In this document: one piece after another, positions 16,507 to 25,061 of the stretch
Layout of the letters: each line of letters opens with the position of its first letter
How positions within the stretch are numbered: the first letter of the stretch is position 1
Origin: Kiloniellales bacterium
GTDB taxonomy: Bacteria > Pseudomonadota > Alphaproteobacteria > Kiloniellales > JAKSDN01
Assembly (NCBI GenBank): GCA_028280455.1
Contig: JANQLT010000071.1
Span: forward strand, 1 to 48,453
Direction: 5' to 3'
Length of the DNA stretch: 48,453 nt
Translations under genes and position numbers: made by a program
Notes under the pieces: model-generated
Told to the model about the DNA's origin: nothing
The model's database searches: none
The model's input: the letters and a program-made list of their open reading frames with translations, nothing else

Positions 16507-17343
16507 GTGACGGACATCGGATTGGCCCTCGGCGGAGGCGGCGCCAAGGGGCTGGCCCATATCTGCATGCTCGAGGTGATCGACGAGCTCGGACTCCAGC
16601 CGAGCCGTATCGTCGGCACGAGCATCGGCGCGGTCGTCGGCGTGCTCTACGCATCGGGCATGAGCGCGCGGGCCTTGAGGGAAGAGGTCCAGCGCGTCTC
16701 ACACAGCAAGCGAAACAACCTCGCCGAGGCCGCCAGGAACCTTGTCAACTGGTTGCAGCTCGTGGAAGTCAACTGGAAGGGCGGCGGCTTGCTCAAGGCC
16801 GACGCCTTTCTCGACGACCTGATGGAACACGTCAAGGTCAGCAACTTCGAGGACCTGCGCATACCGCTCAAGGTGGTCGCGGCGGACTTCTGGCATCGTG
16901 ACGAGGTGGTGCTCGAGAGCGGCGACATCCGAACGGCGGTTCACGCCAGCATGGCGCTGCCGGGAATCATCGAGCCGGCGGTCGTCGACGGCCGGGTCCT
17001 CATCGATGGCGGCGTCATCAATCCCGTCCCTTACGATCTGGTCATGGACGAATGCGACGTCACGGTCGCGATCGACGTGATGGGCAGCAGGACCGAGAGT
17101 GTCGATCTGGTGCCATCGCTCCCGGAGGCGATATTCAACTCCTTTCAGATCATGCAGAAGTCGATCCTGCGCCAGAAGATCGCGGCGCATCCGCCGGACA
17201 TCTACATCTGCCCGGAGATCGTGGACGTTCTGATGCTCGAGTTCTACAAAGCGGCGAAGATCTTCGCGCAGACCGGGACGGCGGCGGACCAGCTTCGCAG
17301 AGAGCTCGAACGGCACCTCGAGACGGCAATCCGCCGGCCTTGA
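16507..17343 (+). CDS. Patatin-like phospholipase
   Basis: The 278-residue protein carries the patatin serine-lipase elements: the oxyanion loop LALGGGGAKGLAHI, the nucleophile elbow GTSIGAVVG with its Ser, and the Asp of DGGVINPVPYD. These define the Ser-Asp dyad of the family that hydrolyses acyl lipids. GTG 16507 is chosen because the family begins with IGLALGGGG. The longer frame upstream to 16198 translates as Arg/Ala-rich non-homologous sequence. Cardiolipin synthase follows 60 bases later on the same strand, suggesting a phospholipid-remodelling pair. Confidence 0.85.
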   Translation: MTDIGLALGGGGAKGLAHICMLEVIDELGLQPSRIVGTSIGAVVGVLYASGMSARALREEVQRVSHSKRNNLAEAARNLVNWLQLVEVNWKGGGLLKADAFLDDLMEHVKVSNFEDLRIPLKVVAADFWHRDEVVLESGDIRTAVHASMALPGIIEPAVVDGRVLIDGGVINPVPYDLVMDECDVTVAIDVMGSRTESVDLVPSLPEAIFNSFQIMQKSILRQKIAAHPPDIYICPEIVDVLMLEFYKAAKIFAQTGTAADQLRRELERHLETAIRRP

Positions 17344-17403
17344 GAACCAGGCGCAGCGACCTCGCCTTGTCACTCTCCAAGCCGAGCACAGCGGGCGACT
17401 GAC

Positions 17404-18840
17404 GTGTTTCTCCTGGATTTCGACAACGGTGTGCTTCGCTGGGCTCTCTCCGCCCTCGCCCTGTCGCTTTCCGTCTTCTGCGCGGGGCATGCCCTGCTGT
17501 GGAAGCGGGACTCGCGTGCCGCCTTCGGCTGGATCGCGGTCTGTCTGCTGTTGCCGGGTCTCGGCGCGCTGCTCTACTGGCTCTTCGGCGTGAACCGCAT
17601 CAAGGCAAGAGCGCGCCACCTGCGACGGCAGTGGCCCATCCCGGACGACAGCGATCTCGACGATCCTGCCTTGACCGCGGACTGGCCGCCGGAGCACATC
17701 GGCTTCACGCGGCTGTCGCGCAAGGTGACAAGGCGGCGCTTCGTGCAGGGAAACCGGATCGAGCTGCTGGTCAACGGCGAGCAAGCCTACCCGGCCATGC
17801 TCGAGGCCATCGGCGGCGCGCGCGATTCCATCGGCTTGTGCACCTACATCTTCGACAGCGACAGGGTCGGCCGCCAATTCGTCGACGCGCTTGCCGAGGC
17901 CGTCGCGCGCGGCGTCGACGTCAAGGTGCTGGTCGACAGCGTCGGCGAGGCCTACTCGCGGCCCCGCATCTCCTCCCTACTGCGAGAGAAAGGCATCCCG
18001 ACGGCGCGGTTCATGCCCTGGGATCGCTGGCGCTCGGTCCACCATCTGAACCTGAGGAATCACCGCAAGATCCTGGTCATAGACGGCAAGCTCGCCTTCA
18101 CCGGCGGGATGAACATCGGCGTTCGGCACCTGGCCGAGGCGGAGGACAACCCGAAGAAGGCGCTCGATGTCCAGTTCAAGGTCAGCGGGCCGGTCGTCGC
18201 CGACATCGAGCTGGCCTTCCTGGAAGACTGGTCCTTCGCGACGGGCGCCAACTGCCTGCGGACGGAGCCTTTGGAGCTGCCCTGGGCGGGAGACCTCTGG
18301 GCCCGGGTGATCATCGACGGGCCCAACGAGGACTTCGAGAAGCTGCGATGGATGTACATGGCCGCGAGCAATGCCGCGAGGGAGAGCATTCGCGTCATGA
18401 CGCCCTATTTCCTGCCGGACCGGGAGCTCGTGGCCAGCCTGAGCGCGGCCGCGCTGCGCGGCGTGACGGTGGAGATCGTCCTGCCCGAGAAAAGCAACAT
18501 TCCCTTCGTGAGATGGGCGACCGATGCCATGCTCTGGCAGGTGCTCGAACACGGCGTGCAGGTCTATCGCCAACCCGCGCCCTTCACCCATTCCAAGCTC
18601 TTCGTGGTCGACGATAGCTACGCGATCGTGGGATCGGGCAACTTCGACGCCCGGAGCCTGCGCCTCAATTTCGAGTTCAACCTGGAGATATACGACGAGG
18701 CGTTCGTGCCCTTGCTCTCGCAGCATGTCGACCAGGCCAAGGCCCGCTCGACCCCGTTCACGCTCCTCGAACTGGACGAACGCCCTCTGGCCATCAAGCT
18801 TCGCGACGGCTTCGCGCGGTTGTTCGCGCCCTATTTGTAG
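17404..18840 (+). CDS. cls: Cardiolipin synthase, phospholipase D family
   Basis: Cls condenses two phosphatidylglycerol molecules into cardiolipin at the inner membrane. The 478-residue protein has two N-terminal membrane helices (about 10-30 and 38-58), the second reading AFGWIAVCLLLPGLGALLYW. Two HKD catalytic motifs follow: NHRKILVIDGKLAFTGG near residue 220 and THSKLFVVDDSYAIVGSGN near 398. The start is GTG 17404; the gene ends 10 bases inside the opposing GFA gene. It is probably co-transcribed with the patatin gene. Confidence 0.92.
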   Translation: MFLLDFDNGVLRWALSALALSLSVFCAGHALLWKRDSRAAFGWIAVCLLLPGLGALLYWLFGVNRIKARARHLRRQWPIPDDSDLDDPALTADWPPEHIGFTRLSRKVTRRRFVQGNRIELLVNGEQAYPAMLEAIGGARDSIGLCTYIFDSDRVGRQFVDALAEAVARGVDVKVLVDSVGEAYSRPRISSLLREKGIPTARFMPWDRWRSVHHLNLRNHRKILVIDGKLAFTGGMNIGVRHLAEAEDNPKKALDVQFKVSGPVVADIELAFLEDWSFATGANCLRTEPLELPWAGDLWARVIIDGPNEDFEKLRWMYMAASNAARESIRVMTPYFLPDRELVASLSAAALRGVTVEIVLPEKSNIPFVRWATDAMLWQVLEHGVQVYRQPAPFTHSKLFVVDDSYAIVGSGNFDARSLRLNFEFNLEIYDEAFVPLLSQHVDQAKARSTPFTLLELDERPLAIKLRDGFARLFAPYL

Positions 18841-19256
18841 ACACTCAAGTCCACCGGCGCCCCAAGCAGCGTGCCTTCGTACTTCGGAAGCTCGTCATCG
18901 ATCCGAAGCCAGGGGAGCTTGCTCTGGTAGTTCACGTGGAAGGTCGGCTCGAAGTCGGAAGGGTCTTCCAAGGAAGCGGCGTAGAGGTGCATGCCGCCCG
19001 CGTAGTGATCGGCTTCGTAGCCGATCGGGGAGCCGCAGGTCGCGCAGAAGTGCCGCCTGACGCCTTTGGAGCTTTCAAACGTCTTCGGCGGCTCGCCCGT
19101 CCATCGGAAGCTCTTCAGGGGCACGCCGAGCCACGCGACCAGCGGCGCGGCACAGTTCCGGCGGCAGTCGTCGCAATGGCAGTAGCAGGCCCAGGTCACC
19201 TCGCCCCGATATTCCCAGCGCGTCTTGCCGCAAAGGCAGCGGCCTCGTGTCATCAT
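18831..19256 (-). CDS. GFA (glutathione-dependent formaldehyde-activating-like) family protein
   Basis: This 141-residue zinc protein of the GFA/CENP-V fold contains the cysteine ligands in CLCG (Cys7, Cys9), ACYCHCDDCRRNC (Cys24, 26, 28, 31) and FCATCGSPIGY (Cys71, Cys74). Most family members are uncharacterised and true formaldehyde activation is not established for them. Two ATGs (19256, 19253) are possible; gaggga lies upstream of both. The stop overlaps the 3' end of cls by 10 bases, tail to tail. Confidence 0.88.
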   Translation of the reverse strand: MMTRGRCLCGKTRWEYRGEVTWACYCHCDDCRRNCAAPLVAWLGVPLKSFRWTGEPPKTFESSKGVRRHFCATCGSPIGYEADHYAGGMHLYAASLEDPSDFEPTFHVNYQSKLPWLRIDDELPKYEGTLLGAPVDLSVYK

Positions 19257-19413
19257 CTCGGTCCCTCGAGTGCTTCCACAGAGCGACAGTCGGTCCTTTC
19301 ACCTCCTAGCGCTTTTCTTCAGAGCTGGCGAGCGCGCTCTCCGCGGATTTCAGTGTCTGTCCCTTTGGTCTATGATCCGGACTCACCGCTCAGGGCAGGG
19401 AGGGTGATCGATA

Positions 19414-20292
19414 ATGAAAGCTCCGCATCCTTTCGCATTGGCGCTAATTGTCCCCTTGATTGCCACGCCGGTCGACGGCCACGCCGGGTCGGCGACGGAA
19501 ACGGAGCGCGTCGAGTTCGGCAGCGCCGCTTCCACGATCGAGCCCTCGCCTTTCAAAGTGAAGCAGGCTCGCAAGAAGGGGATCACGCTGGAGCCGGAGA
19601 TCTTTCCCAGCGTTCCGGTCACGGGAATCCTGCAGATGCCGGAGGGGCCGGGCCCCTTTCCGGCTGTGATCCTGCTGCACGGATGCGCGGGAGTCGAGAT
19701 TTGGAACAGCATGTGGAGCGAGCGACTTGCCGCTTCGGGGTACGCCGTGCTCAGCGTGGATTCCTTCACGCCCCGTGGTCTCAGCTACATCTGCGATGGT
19801 CGTGAAGCCGAAACGGCATCGCCCTGGGCGCGAGCCTTGGACGCCTTCGGCGCGCGTGCCTATCTTTCCTCCCTGGATGCCATCGATTCGAGCCGCATCG
19901 CCGTGATGGGCATGTCCCACGGCGGCGCATCGGTTCTCGAAGCCATCCAGCAAGCGACGCCGGCCGGCGCGGCGACCGATCCCTTTCGGGCCGCCATCGC
20001 GTTTTATCCCCTATGCAATCCCATGCGACAGGTGGTCACGCCGACTCTCATTCTGATCGGCGACAAGGACCGCTGGGTGTCGTCCGACTGGTGCGCGAAG
20101 TATGTCGATGCCCTGCCGGAGCCTCACGACGTGACGCTGGAGATCTTCCAGGGCGCGCACCATCTTTTCGACGTCGAGGGGCTCGATACGGAAGAGCTGG
20201 GCTTCACGCTGCGCTACCACCCTGACGCCGCGCGCAAGGCGAACGAGCTGATCAGGTCGTTTCTGACGGAGCATCTGGACCTGCCCCAGTAG
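19414..20292 (+). CDS. Secreted dienelactone-hydrolase-family protein
   Basis: The 292-residue alpha/beta hydrolase has a cleavable-looking signal peptide (hydrophobic 7-20, VDGHAG after it). The oxyanion region is AVILLHGCAGV, the nucleophile elbow GMSHGGAS (Ser168), with acid candidates in LIGDKDRW and the catalytic His in FQGAHHLF (His249). The family hydrolyses esters or lactones; a periplasmic substrate is implied but unknown. It stands alone, with 157 bases of upstream spacer and a long palindrome beyond its stop. Confidence 0.82.
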   Translation: MKAPHPFALALIVPLIATPVDGHAGSATETERVEFGSAASTIEPSPFKVKQARKKGITLEPEIFPSVPVTGILQMPEGPGPFPAVILLHGCAGVEIWNSMWSERLAASGYAVLSVDSFTPRGLSYICDGREAETASPWARALDAFGARAYLSSLDAIDSSRIAVMGMSHGGASVLEAIQQATPAGAATDPFRAAIAFYPLCNPMRQVVTPTLILIGDKDRWVSSDWCAKYVDALPEPHDVTLEIFQGAHHLFDVEGLDTEELGFTLRYHPDAARKANELIRSFLTEHLDLPQ

Positions 20293-20424
20293 CCTCCCGA
20301 CCGGCGTGCGCGCGCCGAGTTGACCGGCAAGGCCCGGAGCGTTCCCCGCATGCGCAGGATCGGCGCCGCGCCGCTCGTCCGACAACGCTCCGGCGATCAC
20401 CGCTCGTCGGGACAGCCTTCGACA

Positions 20425-20520
20425 TCGAAACGATCCGCCCCCTCACCCAGCTCCGGCTAGGCTTGGCGAGGCCGAAGGCCGAGCTTAGCCGGAGCTGGGT
20501 GAGGGGGCAGGTCGTTTCAC
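20425..20520. repeat. Long palindrome between convergent genes
   Basis: gccccctcacccagctccgg (20437-20456) pairs with ccggagctgggtgagggggc (20489-20508), and gaaacga on the left matches tcgtttc on the right, enclosing a ~26-base loop. It lies between the ends of the hydrolase gene (plus) and TPR paralog 2 (minus), so it could terminate both. The CTCACCCAGCTCCGG type is also seen as a dispersed repeat in alphaproteobacteria. Confidence 0.65.
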
Positions 20521-21998
20521 CTTGGCGACGGCCATCGCCCCGCCTGCTTGGCCTCGACGGCTTCCGCCAGCGCCGCGCCGACCGCGGCGAAGACGCTGTC
20601 CCAGTCGCTCGGTGTCGGCTGGCGGAACAGCCGCATCGAGGGATACCAGGGCGTGCTCTCGCCCGTCTGGCCGTAGAGCCAGTAGGGCGTGTGGTTCAGC
20701 AGGTCCCAGACCGGCTGGCCGAGCGAGCCCGCCAGGTGCGCGACGGCGGAGTCGGTCATGATCACCAGGTCGAGCGCCTCGATCGCGGCGGCGGTCTCGG
20801 CGAAGTCCTCGATGCGCCGGCCCAAGTCGATCATCATCGCGCCCGCGCCGATCTCCCTGAGCTGCCCCTCGGTCGGTCCCTTCTGCAGGCTGTAGAATTG
20901 CACGCCCGGCTGCTTGGCCAGCGCCAGGAAGCGGCCGGCCTGGACCGCGCGCTTGCGGTTGTTCTTGAAGGTCACGCTGCCGGACCAGACCACGCCGACC
21001 TTGAAGCGCTCGCCGGAGCGGGCGATCAGCGGTGCGATCTTGTCGCGGGCCGCTTGCGGGATCGTCAGGCGCGGCGGCGGCGGCAGCGCCTCGACGCCGG
21101 CCTCGAAGCGGACCAGCAGGTTCATCAGCGAGCAGTGATAGTCGAAGCCGGTCAGCTCGGACTTCGGCGCGACCATGCGGTCGACGCCCTCCAGCTCGGC
21201 GAAGAGGCGCTCGAGCGGCGGCTTGCATTCCAGCACCACCTCGCTCGGGCCCAGCGCCTTGAGCTGCGGGATGAAGCGGGTGGCCAGGATGGTGTCGCCG
21301 AAACCCTGCTCGGGGAACAGCAGGATCTTCTTGCCCGCCAAGTCCTCGCCCTGCCAGGGCTTGGCGTCGTAGGGCGGGGCCGGGAGCTCGCCGATCTTCC
21401 AGCGCCAGGCGTAGGCCGCCCAGCCTTCCTTCATGCGGCCCAGGTGCAGCAGGGCCAGGGCCCGGTCCCAGTTGTACTTGGCGTTCTCGGGATCGCCGGC
21501 GACGCAGTCGTCGAAGATCTCCAGAGCCTCCCCGAAGCGGCCGGCCTCGCGCAGCGCCAGGCCGTGATTGAAGACCAGCAGCGGATCGCCCGGCTTGGCC
21601 TGGCGCGCCGCCTTGTGGACCTCGATGGCTTCGTTGAGCTTGTCCATGTCCTTCAGCACGTTGGCCAGGTTGCCGAGGAAGGCGGGGTCGTTCGGCCGCA
21701 GCTCGAGGGCCCGGCGATAGGCGGCCTCGGAGGCCTCCAGGGTCTTGTTCTTGCGCAGCGCCACGCCGAGGTTGCACCAGCTCCCGGCATCCTCGGGCAC
21801 CAGCAGCAGGTAGGCCTCCAGGGCGGCGATGGCCTCGGGCAGCTTGTCCTGCTGCAACAGGCGATTGGCCAGCAGCCGCAGCTCGCGCGCCGTGCGCACC
21901 TTGCCCGGCCGATTCTGCCGGGCGGCGGCGGGCTCGGTCTCGTCCCGGGCCGCTTTGTCGGGCGCGCCGGCCGCGGCAGCCGGCGGAGACTCGGTCAC
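20517..21998 (-). CDS. TPR protein with glycosyltransferase-9-like C-terminus (paralog 2)
   Basis: The 493-residue cytoplasmic protein starts with an Ala/Pro-rich stretch (1-32), then about five TPRs (35-215), e.g. GSWCNLGVALRKNKTLEASE and PAFLGNLANVLKDMDKLNEA. The C-terminal half (220-490) has ILLFPEQGFGDTILATRFIP, KVGVVWSGSVTFKNN, LDLVIMTDSAVAHLAGSLG and STPWYPSMRLFRQ, matching paralog 1 nearly motif for motif. Paralog 3 lies directly upstream on the same strand (61-base gap), so the two form an operon. The activity is unproven. Confidence 0.78.
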   Translation of the reverse strand: MTESPPAAAAGAPDKAARDETEPAAARQNRPGKVRTARELRLLANRLLQQDKLPEAIAALEAYLLLVPEDAGSWCNLGVALRKNKTLEASEAAYRRALELRPNDPAFLGNLANVLKDMDKLNEAIEVHKAARQAKPGDPLLVFNHGLALREAGRFGEALEIFDDCVAGDPENAKYNWDRALALLHLGRMKEGWAAYAWRWKIGELPAPPYDAKPWQGEDLAGKKILLFPEQGFGDTILATRFIPQLKALGPSEVVLECKPPLERLFAELEGVDRMVAPKSELTGFDYHCSLMNLLVRFEAGVEALPPPPRLTIPQAARDKIAPLIARSGERFKVGVVWSGSVTFKNNRKRAVQAGRFLALAKQPGVQFYSLQKGPTEGQLREIGAGAMMIDLGRRIEDFAETAAAIEALDLVIMTDSAVAHLAGSLGQPVWDLLNHTPYWLYGQTGESTPWYPSMRLFRQPTPSDWDSVFAAVGAALAEAVEAKQAGRWPSPR

Positions 21999-22059
21999 GA
22001 TGGCTAGCGTTCCTTCTCTCTCTCCGGCTCTCTCTGGCTCTCTCTGGCGGTCCGACGCC

Positions 22060-23445
22060 TCAGCCCGCGACCACGGCGTGCAGCTTGCGTGCCACCGCAG
22101 CGAAGGCGCCGGCCCAGTCGCCGGCTTGCGGCTGCCGGAACAGCCGCAGGGTCGGATACCAGGGGCAGCGCTCCCGCTCGAGGGCCCAGCGCCAGTCGGC
22201 GCGGGCCGGCAGGACCAGCCAGACCGGACGGCCGAGGGCGCCGGCCAGGTGGGCGACGGCGCTATTCACCGTGACCACCAGGTCGAGCTGCTCGATCACC
22301 CGGGCCAGGTCGTCGATGGAGGCCAGCAGCCCGCTCAAATCGTGCACCAGGCCGAGGGCCCCGAGGTTCTCCAGGTCGGCCGAGCGCGGCCCGGTCTGCA
22401 GGCTGTAGACGGCGATGTCGGCGCGCGACAGCAGCGGGAAGAAGTCCTCCAAGCCGACGGGCTGCAGGCCGTCGGCGCGCTCCTCGCCGGTCGCCGTCCA
22501 GACGATGCCGAGGGCGAGCTTGGCGGTCTTGGGATGGGTCAGGGCGAAGCCGGCGCCGATCGGCGGCCGCAGGTAGGGCACCCGCCGCGGCATGCTGCCG
22601 AGCGTGGCGCCCAGGACTCGCGGCAGGCTGAGGATCGGCAAGCGCAGCTCGACACCCTCCGGGGCCTCGCCGAAGGGTATCGCCGCGTCGATGCCCTGGG
22701 CCGTGCCGAGCAGGCGGCAGAGCTCCGGCGGGCAGCTCAGAACCACCCGCGAGGCCTTGAGCTGGGCGGCGAAGCGCACGAACTGCAGGGTATCGCCGAC
22801 GCTCTGCTCGGCCTCGAGCAGCAGGCCGCGCGCGCCCAGGCTGTCGCCCGTCCAGACCGGCAGGCTGCCCTCGCGGTCCGGCCCCTCCGGCTCGAAGCGC
22901 GCCTCCAGGGCCCGGAAGCCGTCCCGATACTCGCCCTTGGCCAGGAGGCAGGCGGCGCGGTCCAGCTTGACCCGGCGGTTGTTCGGCCAGAGCGACAGGG
23001 AGCGCTCGAAGCAGGCCAGGGCATCGTCGTGGTGCCCCAGGTCCTGCAGCACCAGGCCGAGGTTGTGGTGCACGGCCGGCACCTTCGGCGCCAGGCTGAC
23101 GGCCCGGTGCAGGATGCTCAGGGCCTCGTTGAGGCGGCCGAGGCTGCGCAGGATGTTGCCGTGGTTGGCGAGCAGGGCCGGGTCGTCCGGCTTGAGCGCC
23201 AGCGCCCGCTCCTGGGCCGCCAGGGCCGCGCCGTTCTTGCCTTCGGCGCGCAGCAGGACGCCCAGGTTGTTCAGCGCGTCATGGTGCAGCGGCTCCAGCT
23301 CGAGGACGCGCGCGTAGGCGCGCCGGGCACCCTCCAGGTCGCCGGCCCTCTGCTTGGCGGCGGCCAGGTCGAAGAGCCCTTCGACGGAAACCGTGTCGGC
23401 CGCGCTGCCCAGCTCTTCCTCGCGATCGCCTTCGGGCAAGGCCAT
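22060..23445 (-). CDS. TPR protein with glycosyltransferase-9-like C-terminus (paralog 3)
   Basis: At 461 residues it is the most divergent of the three. About six TPRs (15-215) include HDALNNLGVLLRAEGKNGAA and PALLANHGNILRSLGRLNEA. The transferase-like part shows LLLEAEQSVGDTLQFVRFAA, LALGIVWTATGEER, LDLVVTVNSAVAHLAGALG and CPWYPTLRLFRQ. The MTDSA motif of the others is here VTVNSA, so the putative nucleotide-sugar site may differ. ATG 23445 has ggaggag upstream. It is followed by paralog 2; asd ends 29 bases upstream of it on the same strand. Confidence 0.78.
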   Translation of the reverse strand: MALPEGDREEELGSAADTVSVEGLFDLAAAKQRAGDLEGARRAYARVLELEPLHHDALNNLGVLLRAEGKNGAALAAQERALALKPDDPALLANHGNILRSLGRLNEALSILHRAVSLAPKVPAVHHNLGLVLQDLGHHDDALACFERSLSLWPNNRRVKLDRAACLLAKGEYRDGFRALEARFEPEGPDREGSLPVWTGDSLGARGLLLEAEQSVGDTLQFVRFAAQLKASRVVLSCPPELCRLLGTAQGIDAAIPFGEAPEGVELRLPILSLPRVLGATLGSMPRRVPYLRPPIGAGFALTHPKTAKLALGIVWTATGEERADGLQPVGLEDFFPLLSRADIAVYSLQTGPRSADLENLGALGLVHDLSGLLASIDDLARVIEQLDLVVTVNSAVAHLAGALGRPVWLVLPARADWRWALERERCPWYPTLRLFRQPQAGDWAGAFAAVARKLHAVVAG

Positions 23446-23474
23446 CGCCGGGGCTCCTCCGCGCCGTGAAACCC

Positions 23475-24491
23475 TCAGTTCAGGTAGTCGCTGGCCAGCT
23501 TCTCAGCTATCTGCACGGCGTTCAAGGCCGCGCCCTTGCGCAGGTTGTCGGCGACGATCCAGAGGTTGAGGCCGTTGTCGAGGGTCGGGTCGACCCGCAG
23601 GCGGCTGACGTAGACCATGTCCTCGCCGGCGCACTCCTGGGGCGTCACGTAGCCCTCCTCGACCCGGTAGTCGATCACCGAGATGCCCGGCTGGGCCCGC
23701 AGGGCCTCGCGCGCCTGCTCCTCCTCGATCGGGTTCTCGAACTCGACGTTGACCGCCTCGGCATGGCCGATGAAGACCGGCACGCGCACGCAGGTGGCGG
23801 TGACCTTGATGGCGGGGTCGAGGATCTTCTTGGTCTCGACCGCCATCTTCCACTCCTCCTTGGTCGCGCCGTCCTCCATGAAGGCGTCGATCTGCGGGAT
23901 CACGTTGAAGGCGATCTGCTTCTGGAACTTGTTCGGCTCCGGCGGCTGGTTGGCGTAGATGCCGCGGGTCTGGTTGAAGAGCTCGTCCATGCCGTCCTTG
24001 CCGGCGCCGGAGGTCGACTGGTAGGTCGAGACCACCACCCGGCGGATCCGCGCCAACTCGTGCAGCGGCTTCAGCGCGACGACCATCTGGATGGTCGAGC
24101 AGTTCGGGTTGGCGACGATGTTGCGCCGCGGATAGTCGGCCAGCGCGTCGGGATTGACCTCCGGCACGACCAGCGGCACCTCCGGGTCCATGCGGAACTG
24201 CGAGGTGTTGTCGATCACCACCGCGCCGGCCTTGGCCGCCCGCGGCGAGTGCTCCGCCGAGACCTTGGCGCCCGGCGAGGAGAGCACCATGTCGATGCCC
24301 TTGAAGTCGAAGCGGGACAGGTCCTGGACGTCCAGGGTGTCGTCCTCGCCGAAGGAGACCTGAGCGCCCGCCGAGCGCTCGGAAGCCAGCGCCACGACAT
24401 CGTCGACCGGGAATTCCCGGTCGTGCAGGGTCGAGATGATCTCGCGACCCACGGCGCCGGTCGCGCCGACCACGGCTAGCCTATAGCCCAT
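23475..24491 (-). CDS. asd: Aspartate-semialdehyde dehydrogenase
   Basis: The enzyme reduces aspartyl phosphate to aspartate semialdehyde in the lysine/threonine/methionine pathway. It is 338 residues, with the NADP loop LAVVGATGAVGREI (5-18) and the catalytic cysteine in NPNCSTIQ (Cys131). The substrate-binding region YQSTSGAGKDGMDEL and the later TCVRVPVFIGHAEAVN include the conserved active-site His. It sits downstream of leuB in the usual alphaproteobacterial leuC-leuD-leuB-asd order, here with one small secreted-protein gene between. Confidence 0.96.
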   Translation of the reverse strand: MGYRLAVVGATGAVGREIISTLHDREFPVDDVVALASERSAGAQVSFGEDDTLDVQDLSRFDFKGIDMVLSSPGAKVSAEHSPRAAKAGAVVIDNTSQFRMDPEVPLVVPEVNPDALADYPRRNIVANPNCSTIQMVVALKPLHELARIRRVVVSTYQSTSGAGKDGMDELFNQTRGIYANQPPEPNKFQKQIAFNVIPQIDAFMEDGATKEEWKMAVETKKILDPAIKVTATCVRVPVFIGHAEAVNVEFENPIEEEQAREALRAQPGISVIDYRVEEGYVTPQECAGEDMVYVSRLRVDPTLDNGLNLWIVADNLRKGAALNAVQIAEKLASDYLN

Positions 24492-24630
24492 GACTTGATT
24501 TTCCTTCAGATGGCCGCCGGACGCGCCCCCGCGCGGCTGAGTTCAAGAGGATGTGGCTCGCCCCGCCCGGCCGGTCAAGCATGCAGTCCGGCCGGTTAGG
24601 ATTCCTTTGACCGGCGAGACCCGAGACCCC

Positions 24631-24671
24631 GAAAAGGAAACGGGCCGCCCCCCGGTGGGAGCGGCCCGTTT
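24631..24671 (-). terminator. Rho-independent terminator of the small secreted-protein gene
   Basis: On the minus strand aaacgggccgc and gcggcccgttt form an 11-base perfect stem, followed by tccttttc as a U-rich tail. It lies 21 bases after the stop of the 24693-24914 gene and 140 bases before asd. Confidence 0.85.
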
Positions 24672-24692
24672 CGACGCACCATTCGGTGGCTG

Positions 24693-24914
24693 TTACTGGC
24701 TCGACCCCGTGGGGCTTTGGGTCTGCTGGACCGGTTTCGTCGTCTGATCGGCCGCGGTCTGGCCGGTCGCCGTCTGGCTGCCGGTGGTCGCGATCTCCGA
24801 CCCCACCTTGGAGGCGCTGTGATAGCCGCTGCCGCAGCCCGCGCCCGCCAGGGCCGAGCCGGCAAAACCGGCGATCGCCGCCGTGGCCACGAGGGCCGTC
24901 AGAATTCTGCGCAT
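24693..24914 (-). CDS. Small secreted hypothetical protein, Thr/Gln-rich
   Basis: The 73-residue product starts at ATG 24914 with gggag 8 bases upstream. A signal peptide (MRRILTALVATAAIAGFAGS, cut after ALA at about 22-24) is followed by a short Gly/Ser/Thr/Gln-rich tail with one cysteine (GAGCGSGYH). Longer in-frame starts upstream lack support. The tail is low-complexity and disordered-looking. It has its own terminator. No family recognised; a small periplasmic or lipoprotein-like product. Confidence 0.7.
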   Translation of the reverse strand: MRRILTALVATAAIAGFAGSALAGAGCGSGYHSASKVGSEIATTGSQTATGQTAADQTTKPVQQTQSPTGSSQ

Positions 24915-25061
24915 AGCTGGACTCCCATCCAATGCGAATGCCGGACTGTAGCCCATGCGCCGCGCTGGGGTCAATTCAAGCAGCCGTGAGTCACAGGAAT
25001 GCCACGCTTTGCGGACATGCGTCCGCCCGAACGGCACCGGCCCGCTCGATCGGAACTCTCC

